From: an uncultured Mycoplasmataceae bacterium
GTDB taxonomy: Bacteria > Bacillota_I > Bacilli_A > Mycoplasmatales > Mycoplasmoidaceae
DNA: 5,551 nt
Reading direction: 5' to 3'
Assembly: GCA_949299825.1 (NCBI GenBank)
Contig: CASGBP010000070.1
Span: 1-5,551 of the forward strand
Position 1 is the first letter of the stretch. Every line of letters begins with the position of its first letter. Positions 1 through 5,551 of the stretch are shown piece by piece. The notes beneath the pieces were generated by a model that saw only the letters and a program-made list of their open reading frames with translations, was not told the DNA's origin and searched no databases. The position numbers and the translations under genes are program-made.

Positions 1-93
1 AATTTTACCATTGATTATTTGTTCAGAGAAATCATCAATTTTATGATTTTTTAAATTGGTTATAATTTTTTCTTTATTAATTGATTTACTCAT
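1..93 (-). CDS. 5' end of a minus-strand gene, product uncertain (possibly thioredoxin-like)
   Basis: Only the first 31 codons lie in the window; the frame is open from ATG (bases 93-91) to the edge. The peptide begins MSKSINKEKIITNLKNHK and continues IDDFSEQIINGKI. The start is well supported: a perfect AGGAGG lies six bases upstream and a promoter-like pair lies beyond it. No catalytic motif falls within the visible part. The pattern 'short charged lead, then DDFSEQIINGKI' resembles the stretch of small thioredoxins just before the VDFWA-WCGPC motif, but that motif would lie beyond the window, so this is a guess. The gene is divergent from the dnaE pair and separated from it by a long A/T-rich spacer. 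I am confident that it is a gene and not confident of its function. Confidence 0.75.
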   Translation of the reverse strand, partial: MSKSINKEKIITNLKNHKIDDFSEQIINGKI

Positions 94-99
94 GTTTTT

Positions 100-105
100 C
101 CTCCT
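100..105 (-). promoter_or_regulatory. Strong Shine-Dalgarno site (AGGAGG)
   Basis: The minus strand reads AGGAGG, a perfect anti-16S complement, six bases before the ATG at 93. It fixes the start of the partial gene. It is also the strongest ribosome binding site in the window; dnaE and both exporter genes lack a clear one. Confidence 0.8.
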
Positions 106-131
106 ATAAATAGGTACAAAAAATAAATGAC

Positions 132-159
132 ATTGTACAAAATTTACTTATTTTGTTAA
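132..159 (-). promoter_or_regulatory. Probable sigma-70-type promoter for the partial minus-strand gene
   Basis: On the minus strand TTAACA (bases 159-154) and TACAAT (bases 137-132) are separated by 16 bases, each matching the -35 or -10 consensus at five of six positions. The predicted start near base 125 gives a leader of about 30 bases that contains the AGGAGG site. The -10 overlaps an 8-base palindrome, TTGTACAA (133-140). On the plus strand, GTACAAAA occurs at 114 and again at 135, 21 bases apart. Either could be an operator, but this is inference. Confidence 0.45.
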
Positions 160-356
160 TTTAATTTTTGGTTATATTGATCGCTTAACTTTAAATTATT
201 TTTTTTGAATACATATTCATTATGTAATCGATCATTTTTGTTAGTAGAACCTCATTCAGAATTAATAAACAATATTTCATAAATCTTAAACTTATTAATT
301 GATGCATTATTATTAATCTTAAAATTTATAAAGAATAATTCAAAATAGATTTTCAA
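156..356 (-). pseudogene. Possible gene remnant: 66-codon open stretch with no good start
   Basis: Read on the minus strand with UGA as Trp, bases 356 to 159 stay open for 66 codons and end at TAA (158-156). The last part contains INSEWGSTNKNDRLHNEYVF followed by KKNNLKLSDQYNQKLN, a mixed, protein-like composition that differs from the poly-N/K/I/F expected of random A/T sequence. The Trp is a TGA codon. There is no in-frame ATG and no Shine-Dalgarno site; the only early non-ATG start is a TTG at 356. The upstream sequence (357-560) is full of stops in all three minus frames. I do not recognise the family. It could be the decayed 3' end of a lost gene, or chance: with only two stop codons and this composition, such a run is uncommon but not impossible. 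Confidence 0.2.
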
Positions 357-630
357 CTATTTATGAACTAAATTAACTTCAAACTAATCTATTTAAAAAT
401 TCTTAAATTAATAATTAAAAAGTTACTAAAGAAATTTTTCTTGTCTTAAATTATAAACATCATAAATATTAATATTACATTATTCAATGTTAACAACTCA
501 ATTCTTAAAATATTTAAACCTATTATTTATGGTTGTTATGATTAGTAATTTGTATAAACTATAATGCAACTAAGCAATCATAAATTTAAAAGGTTAAATT
601 TTGATATATGAACAAAACAACTTAATAAAA
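160..630. other. Long A/T-rich divergent spacer with no supported gene
   Basis: Apart from the possible remnant at 156-356, I find no reading frame with a credible start in this stretch on either strand, using the two-stop code. The longest ATG-led plus-strand frame noted (from 531) is only about 11 codons. I see no DnaA-box cluster, no tRNA-like fold, no tandem repeat and no strong GC-containing hairpin. The region separates two divergent transcription units and probably carries their promoters at its ends. Confidence 0.5.
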
Positions 631-633
631 TAT

Positions 634-649
634 TATACTATTTTATGAT
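634..649 (+). promoter_or_regulatory. Candidate -10 elements for the small gene-dnaE operon
   Basis: TATACT (634-639) and TATGAT (644-649) each differ from TATAAT at one position. They lie upstream of the ATG at 670 at a distance that gives a short leader (about 14 to 24 bases) containing the ribosome binding site. No convincing -35 lies 16-18 bases upstream of either: those positions read AACAAA and CTTAAT. A TTGATA at 601-606 is too far from both. The nearly pure A/T sequence makes chance matches likely. Confidence 0.3.
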
Positions 650-660
650 ACAATAACTTT

Positions 661-666
661 GGAGAA
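661..666 (+). promoter_or_regulatory. Shine-Dalgarno site (GGAGAA) of the 78-residue gene
   Basis: GGAGAA lies three bases before the ATG at 670, so its GGAG core is five bases away, which is acceptable spacing. It supports this start and shows that the small upstream gene is translated in its own right. Confidence 0.7.
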
Positions 667-669
667 AAT

Positions 670-906
670 ATGAGTAAGAAAACATTAAAGTTTAATTCAG
701 AAGAAGAACACATTGATTTTGAAAAAACGAGGGTACAACCTACTAAGCTTTTTGATGTTGATGAATTAGATTTCAATCAAAAAGAAAACTTTAATCCAAT
801 CTTTGCTGAAATGAGCACTGAGGATTTAAACTATAAGTTAGAATATGAAGATTTAACTGATGAAGAAATATTTCAAATTAAGGTGATTTTAAAAAGCAGA
901 GAATAA
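670..906 (+). CDS. Small acidic protein of unknown function, coupled to dnaE
   Basis: This is a 78-residue protein that I do not recognise. It starts at ATG behind a GGAGAA ribosome binding site and ends with TAA three bases before the dnaE start, in the same frame. It is strongly acidic: about 20 Asp/Glu against about 11 Lys/Arg. Lys is concentrated in the first seven residues (MSKKTLK). There is no Trp, no Cys pair, no signal peptide and no membrane segment, so it should be a soluble cytoplasmic protein. The C-terminal third (EDLTDEEIFQIKVILKSRE) looks like one or two amphipathic helices; the middle is rich in Asp, Asn and Phe and may be less ordered. The tight spacing suggests co-transcription and translational coupling with dnaE. 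A replication-linked role is inferred from position alone. It could also be just a short leader gene that delivers ribosomes to dnaE. Confidence 0.75.
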   Translation: MSKKTLKFNSEEEHIDFEKTRVQPTKLFDVDELDFNQKENFNPIFAEMSTEDLNYKLEYEDLTDEEIFQIKVILKSRE

Positions 907-909
907 GTT

Positions 910-3789
910 GTGAACTTTTTCATCAATAAAAGTCAATCATACTATTCCTTATTAGATTCAACAATATCAATAGATAAATTAATTGATGCAACAATTAAAA
1001 CAAATTGCCCTTATGTTTTTTTAGTTGACAAAAACATGAGCGGTGCAATTGAATTTTATTATAAAGCTAGAGCTGCTAATTTAACTCCAATAATAGGCTT
1101 AGAAATTAATTACAAAAACAACATTTATATCTTAATTGCCAAAAACAATAATGGTTATAAAAATTTAAATTATATTTCTTCTGCTATTGAGACTAAAACA
1201 GATTATGAACTTGATATTTATTTAGATGATTTGATTATAGTATTAAAAAAAGGTGATTTAAGACTTAGAAATCATGATTTTTATTTTGCAAATGAACTAG
1301 CATTAAATGAGGTTAGATACATAAATAGAGAGGAACATGAAACATACAAAACATTAATATCAATTGATAAAAATGTTTTATTAGATGATGTAGAGTTAAA
1401 CATTGATTATAGTTTTTTAAATTATGAAACAGCTATTAATATTTTTGATGAAACCTTGATAAATAAAACTAATAAATTATTAATAGGTTGTCACTGAAAT
1501 ATTACTGATCAAAAACTAGAATTACCAAAATATAAAACTAGTAATAATATATCATCAAAAAAAGAACTTGAAAGACTTTGCATAAACGGCTTAAAAACAA
1601 AGCTTAATCTTGCAGATGGATTGATTGATAAAAAATATGTAGAACGTTTAATTTATGAATTAAATATTATCAATAAAATGAATTTTAATGATTATTTTTT
1701 AATAGTTCAAGATTTTGTAAATTATGCAAAATCAAAAAATATTTTAATTGGACCAGGTAGAGGATCTGCTGCTGGATCATTAGTTTCTTATGCACTTAAT
1801 ATCACTGATGTTGACCCAATAAAGAATAATTTGATATTTGAACGTTTTTTAAATCCAGAAAGATCTTCGTTACCTGATATTGATGTTGATGTGATGGATA
1901 TTAGGCGTCAAGAAGTTATTGATTATATATTTTCAAAATATGGTAAACAAAATTGTTGTTACATTGCTACTTTTCAAAGAATTAAAGCTAAAATGGCTAT
2001 TAGAGATGTTGGAAGAAGTTTAGAGATAAATCTAAAAATAATTGATAGCATTTGTAAACTAATTTCAAATGAATATGATAATGATTTGATGAAGGCAGTT
2101 GAAGAAAATAAAAATTTACAAACTTTTTATAATAGTTATAAAAAACTTTTTCTTCTAGCAAATTCTTTAATAAATATCCCTAGGCAAATATCAACCCATG
2201 CAGCAGGAATTGTAATTAGTAGTGAATCAATATGTAATAAAGTAGCAATTAGAAAAGGAATTGATGAATGATATTTATCCCAAACCTCAATGGAATATAT
2301 TGAAAAAGCTGGATTAATAAAAATAGATATTCTTGGTCTAAAAAATCTATCAATAATAAGTGATATAGTTAAATCGATTGAACAAAGTTATCAACAAATA
2401 ATTGATTTAACAAAAATAGATTTTGATGACAAAAAATTATTTAATGAAATTTCAAATGCAAGGACTATAGGAATTTTTCAACTAGAATCGCCAGGTATGA
2501 GAAGTACACTAAAAAAAGTCAAAGTTAATTCTATTGAAGATATTTCAATTGTTTCTGCCCTATTTAGACCAGGACCACAAGCCATGATTAATGATTATGT
2601 TAAAACTAAAAACGGAGAATTAAAACCGAATTATATTAATAAAAATCTTGAAATAATTCTAAAACCGACATTAGGTTTTTGCATTTATCAAGAACAGGTA
2701 ATTGAGTTAATTAAAATAGTTGCTAACTTTAGTATGAGTGAGGCTGATATTTTTAGAAGAGCAATATCAAAGAAAAAAGAAGAACTATTTTTACAAATGA
2801 AGGAAAAATTTATTGATGGGGCTATTAAAAATAATTACACAAATGAACAAGCAAAAAAAATATATGATTTCTTAATTGAATTTGCCAATTATGGGTTTAA
2901 CCATTCACACTCACTTTGTTATGCCTATATTTCTTATCAAATGATGTATCTTAAATATTATTATCCACTTGAATTTTTTTTAACCTTATTAAAATTTGGT
3001 GATAGTTCTAACCAAAAAAATTTGAGCTATATTTCTGAAGCTAAGAGTGCTGGAATAAAAATCTATAACATATCACTTAAGCATTCAGATATAAATTTTA
3101 GTAAATTTAATAATGGTATCATATTTGGTTTTGCAAACATCAAAGGTATTGGATATGAAATTGCTAAGAAAATTATTAGCATTAGAAATGATAATGACTT
3201 CAAGAATTATTTAGATACCATTGTAATACTCTCATCCAATGGAATAAATAAAAAAACCATTGAATCACTAATTAAGGTTGGTGCATTTGATGAATACAAA
3301 ATTGATAGATTATTTTTATTAATTAATTTAGATGAAATAATTGAAAATGCCATTTATAAGACTGCTGATAAGTTTGTATTTGGATTGGATTTAAAGGAAA
3401 CTGATAAACCAATGAGCGATCAAGAAAAATTTGATTATGAATTATTTTATTTAGGATATACCTTTTCTAATAATTTATATCAAAAGGTTTTTGATAAAAT
3501 TAAAAATGAATACAACTTAGCATCATTTGATGAAGGAATTAAACCAAATACTAACTATTTAATAAATGTTTTAAAAACAAAAGTAACAATGACTAAATAT
3601 AATAAAAAAATGAGTTTCATAAATTTTGAATTAAATAATATAACATTTGAAACCACCTGTTTTAATCAATCTATTATTGAACTAATAAGTGCCAATAAAT
3701 TTTATGTTGTTAATTTAGAATATGATCGATTAAATAAACCAACTATTAAAAAAATTATTAATCAAATTGATTTAGAAAATCTTGATTAA
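910..3789 (+). CDS. dnaE: DNA polymerase III subunit alpha (DnaE)
   Basis: This is a replicative C-family DNA polymerase of 959 residues, continuous only if the TGA codons at 1495 (residue 196) and 2269 (residue 454) are read as Trp. In Gram-positive-type cells DnaE works beside PolC and extends RNA primers at the fork. Visible in order: a PHP domain (about 1-200); GPGRGSAAGS (281-290); the catalytic PDIDVD with Asp325 and Asp327; THAAG; the third catalytic Asp473 in KIDILGL; FRPGPQ (552-557); YQEQ (593-596); ADIFRRAISKKK (612-623); the fingers segment GFNHSHS (662-668); a helix-hairpin-helix region (about 738-790); and an OB fold (about 881-955) at the C-terminus. There is no PolC-type exonuclease and no tau-binding extension, and the length suits the short Mollicute/Firmicute form. 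The PHP ligands are lost: the usual His-x-x-x-His is I5/Q9 and the Asp-His pair is D40-K41, so no PHP nuclease activity is expected. The start is GTG at 910, three bases after the previous stop, with no clear Shine-Dalgarno site; the next in-frame ATG (1036) would cut the PHP domain. Confidence 0.96.
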
Positions 3790-3802
3790 TTTTTTAATTA
3801 AA

Positions 3803-4540
3803 TTATTTATTTAATTTATTATGTAATTTTAAACAATCCTTTAAATTACCATCATATGCTAATTTATGATCTGAAATTAGAATTGCTCGATTACACATTC
3901 CTTTTAATGTATCCTCGTTATGACTAACAATTAATAAAGTTAATTCAGAATTTTTAGATAATTTTTCAATCTCTTTTTTTACCTTATTAGTAAACTCAGT
4001 GTCACCTACTGATAAAGCTTCATCAATGATCAATATTTCAGGATTTAGAAATAAATTGATTGAAAAACCAAGCTTAGCAATCATTCCAGAACTATAACGC
4101 TTCATTTCTAAATCAATATATTCTTTCATATCTGAAAATTCAATTATTTTATCTATAACCTCTGATATTTCCTTTTTAGAATAACCTAAAATTGCTCCTC
4201 TAATATAAACATTTTCTCGTCCAGTAAATTCCTTCTCTAGTCCTACTCCAACTTCTAATAACGAAGAAACTCTTCTATTAACAATTACTTGTCCAGATGA
4301 AGGAATAACAATATTTGAAATAATTTTTAATAAGGTTGACTTTCCAGCCCCATTTTTTCCTACAATAGCTACTTTCTCTCCCTTTTTGATAGTAAATGAA
4401 ATATTTTCTAAAGCTAATTTAGTCATCTTTTTTCTTTTAAAAGGAAGTAGCAATACTTGCAATCTTTGTAAATCATTTTTACAAAGAAAATAATTTTTTG
4501 AAACATTAATAAATTCAATATCAATCTCTGTTTTTTTCAT
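3803..4540 (-). CDS. ABC-2 polysaccharide/teichoic-acid-type exporter, ATPase subunit (TagH/Wzt-like)
   Basis: This is a 245-residue ATPase that should power the permease encoded just upstream, exporting a lipid-linked polymer from the inner face of the membrane. It has Walker A GKNGAGKST (61-69), the family segment SSLLEVGVGLEKEFTGRENV (92-111), signature SSGM (150-153), Walker B ILIIDE (169-174), D-loop LSVGD (176-180) and switch His207. The TGREN and SVGD signatures are typical of the KpsT/Wzt/TagH subgroup. It stops right after the nucleotide-binding domain, so it lacks the C-terminal glycan-binding domain of long Wzt proteins and the long tail of Bacillus TagH. I chose ATG at 4540, seven bases after the permease stop, because the next residues (IDIEFINVSKNYF) align with the start of TagH. 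A TTG at 4561 would add seven residues and overlap the permease. Neither start has a good Shine-Dalgarno site, so translational coupling is likely. Its stop lies 13 bases from that of the convergent dnaE. The cargo is unknown. Confidence 0.9.
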   Translation of the reverse strand: MKKTEIDIEFINVSKNYFLCKNDLQRLQVLLLPFKRKKMTKLALENISFTIKKGEKVAIVGKNGAGKSTLLKIISNIVIPSSGQVIVNRRVSSLLEVGVGLEKEFTGRENVYIRGAILGYSKKEISEVIDKIIEFSDMKEYIDLEMKRYSSGMIAKLGFSINLFLNPEILIIDEALSVGDTEFTNKVKKEIEKLSKNSELTLLIVSHNEDTLKGMCNRAILISDHKLAYDGNLKDCLKLHNKLNK

Positions 4541-4547
4541 AATATTT

Positions 4548-5405
4548 TTATACAATATCAACTAAGAATTTTCTTGATTTCCTATTTAATAAATAGCCTC
4601 CTGATCAAAAAATAATTAAGAAAACAAAAAAGGAAACAATTGAATATCATTCAGCATAAACATTTGGACTAAAAATATCAGAATAACCTAACATTGTTGA
4701 TCGCATTCCATTAATTAAAAAATTGAACGGATTAATTTGTAAAATAATATTCACTACACTACCCTCATTACTAATATCAGGAATTAAAAACACACCTGAA
4801 ACTCAAGATAATAGCATAGGAAAAATCAATATTAGATTTTGAAAATCTCTTGATATTCCACAAATTGGTGCCAAAAAATAAGTATATCCCATCATAAAAA
4901 GAAATAACAATATAAACATTAAAGGAACTTCTAATGAATATAAACTTAAAGGTTGGGTATTTAAATCATTATCAGTAGCATTACAAATAATACAGATTAA
5001 TCAAGCTACTATTAGCATAAAAAATCCAATAATAAATTTTGATAAATTAACAAAAATGGATGGTAAATAAATTGGTACTCCAAAATTTTTATACATTCAA
5101 GAATAAGTTCTAATTGCATTGGGTCCAGAAGCAATTACATCACCACAATAAGTTCACATAAATGCTCCAATAATTATTCATGCTATTCACTTATAAACAT
5201 ATACATTATTACCTATATAGTAAATAACATCATTTGTATTGTCTCCAGCTGAACTAAAAGCAAATCAATACATAAAAATCATCAATAAAGGTGAAATTAT
5301 TAATCAAAATCAAGATAAAATGGATGATTTAAACCTTCTCTTCATATCAACCATAGCAAACTTTAAAACTAATCGAAAATTTACCTTCAATTTATCTATC
5401 ATCAT
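4548..5405 (-). CDS. ABC-2 polysaccharide/teichoic-acid-type exporter, permease subunit (TagG/Wzm-like)
   Basis: This is a 285-residue membrane protein read with UGA as Trp: 11 TGA codons (for example residues 32, 34, 47, 73, 76, 84, 103, 135, 201, 253, 267) and no TGG. Under the standard code it would vanish into fragments. It forms the pore of the exporter with the downstream ATPase. The N-terminus matches the TagG/Wzm layout: a cytoplasmic amphipathic stretch (LVLKFAMVDMKRRFKSS, 12-28), then SWFWLIISPLLMIFMYWFAF as the first membrane helix (31-50). Further helices lie near 73-93, 114-141, 160-180, 190-208 and 255-273. Family features include GISRDFQNL (183-191), the start of the helix before SGVFLIP, and INPFNFLINGMRSTM (224-238), the Asn-Pro...Arg segment of ABC-2 permeases. 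Length is normal (Bacillus TagG is about 275). A double ATG (5405, 5402) begins the gene, with no Shine-Dalgarno site and a TATAAT only 11 bases upstream, so the mRNA may be nearly leaderless. Wall teichoic acid cargo is unlikely in a Mollicute. Confidence 0.9.
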
Positions 5406-5407
5406 AA

Positions 5408-5423
5408 ATATAATATATTATAT
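5408..5423. promoter_or_regulatory. 16-base A/T palindrome carrying TATAAT on both strands
   Basis: Bases 5408-5423 form a perfect palindrome (ATATAATATATTATAT) between the permease and the divergent frame starting at 5437. It holds TATAAT at 5409-5414 on the plus strand and at 5422-5417 on the minus strand. Each could be the -10 box of a divergent gene. The minus-strand copy lies 11 bases from the permease ATG, giving a leader of only about four bases. A weak -35 candidate for the plus copy, TTCAAT (5386-5391), sits 17 bases away inside the permease coding region. I see no good -35 for the minus copy. Confidence 0.4.
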
Positions 5424-5436
5424 AAAATTAACAATT

Positions 5437-5551
5437 ATGAATAGAATAAAATATTATAAAAAACTAAATAATAAACACAAGTTAAGACAGCAACGTTTTA
5501 AAACCATTAATGTTAATTTTGCTAATAAATATCTACCATTTAAAATAAAAA
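5437..5551 (+). CDS. 5' end of a probable plus-strand gene, function unknown
   Basis: A frame opens at ATG (5437-5439) and stays open for 38 codons to the window edge. The peptide begins MNRIKYYKKLNNKHKLRQQR and continues FKTINVNFANKYLPFKIK. It is strongly basic, with His, Gln and Arg codons that stand out from the A/T background, so coding is plausible. No Shine-Dalgarno site precedes the ATG; -10-like TATAAT (5409) and TATTAT (5416) would give a very short leader. It is divergent from the exporter permease, and the two could share control. No domain is visible in this part. The main doubt is that the antisense frame is also open from the edge down to a TAA near 5456; that product (rich in Leu and Cys) looks less like a real protein. 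Confidence 0.4.
   Translation, partial: MNRIKYYKKLNNKHKLRQQRFKTINVNFANKYLPFKIK

Noticed and set aside
416..440. Hairpin around AAGAAATTTTTCTT as a small RNA or terminator
   Set aside because: The loop would be about two bases and the stem is nearly all A-T, so no stable fold is expected.
531..566. Short plus-strand frame beginning MVVMISNLYKL
   Set aside because: It is about 11 codons long, with no ribosome binding site.
160..660. Replication origin in the A/T-rich spacer
   Set aside because: I find no TTATCCACA-like DnaA boxes and no dnaA or dnaN next to it. High A/T content alone is not evidence in this genome.
1621..2271. Separate genes starting at 1621 and 2290 within dnaE
   Set aside because: They share one frame with the upstream part and are separated only by TGA codons read as Trp; the intervening codons encode ordinary DnaE sequence. 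dnaE is a single gene.
3786..3801. Inverted repeat TTAATT-TTTT-AATTAA as a bidirectional terminator for dnaE and the ATPase gene
   Set aside because: The stem is six A-T pairs with no G-C and overlaps the dnaE stop codon, and no clean U-run follows on either strand. Such repeats are expected by chance in this composition.
4541..4561. TTG at 4561 as the start of the exporter ATPase
   Set aside because: It overlaps the permease end and has no ribosome binding site. The ATG at 4540 gives an N-terminus that aligns with TagH-type proteins and sits directly after the permease stop.
5456..5549. Minus-strand open frame upstream of the permease as the end of another exporter-operon gene
   Set aside because: Its translation is rich in Leu and Cys, as expected of an antisense shadow. 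The plus-strand frame over the same bases has an ATG and a more protein-like composition. Not fully excluded because the window ends here.

Overview
The window is very AT-rich and reads UGA as tryptophan. Two genes, dnaE and the exporter permease, are continuous only if in-frame TGA codons are read through: 2 in dnaE and 11 in the permease, with no UGG codon in either. With short A/T-rich spacers and compact genes, this points to a Mollicute of the Mycoplasma/Spiroplasma/Entomoplasma type (genetic code 4). I cannot name the genus from the sequence.

Layout, left to right. Bases 1-93 hold the 5' end of a minus-strand gene that leaves the window. It has a strong AGGAGG ribosome binding site and a recognisable promoter. 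Bases 106-669 are a long, almost pure A/T divergent spacer with no convincing gene, although bases 156-356 of the minus strand hold an unusually long open stretch that may be a gene remnant. Next comes a plus-strand pair: a 78-residue acidic protein of unknown function (670-906), then dnaE (910-3789), which starts three bases after its partner's stop in the same frame. dnaE encodes the short, Gram-positive-type DNA polymerase III alpha subunit of 959 residues. All three catalytic aspartates are present, but the PHP domain is degenerate.

dnaE converges on a minus-strand operon with only 13 bases between the stop codons. This operon encodes a two-gene ABC-2 exporter of the TagG-TagH / Wzm-Wzt class: a six-helix permease (5405-4548), then its ATPase (4540-3803). 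Such pairs flip lipid-linked polysaccharides across the membrane. In a wall-less cell the cargo is more likely a capsular polysaccharide or glycolipid than wall teichoic acid. At the right edge a probable plus-strand gene starts at 5437, divergent from the permease. Both would use a shared A/T palindrome that carries TATAAT on each strand.

The genes form two unrelated modules: chromosome replication (the small gene plus dnaE) and envelope polymer export. I see no tRNA, rRNA, CRISPR array, insertion sequence or replication origin. The least explained items are the small dnaE-coupled protein, the exporter's cargo and the possible remnant.
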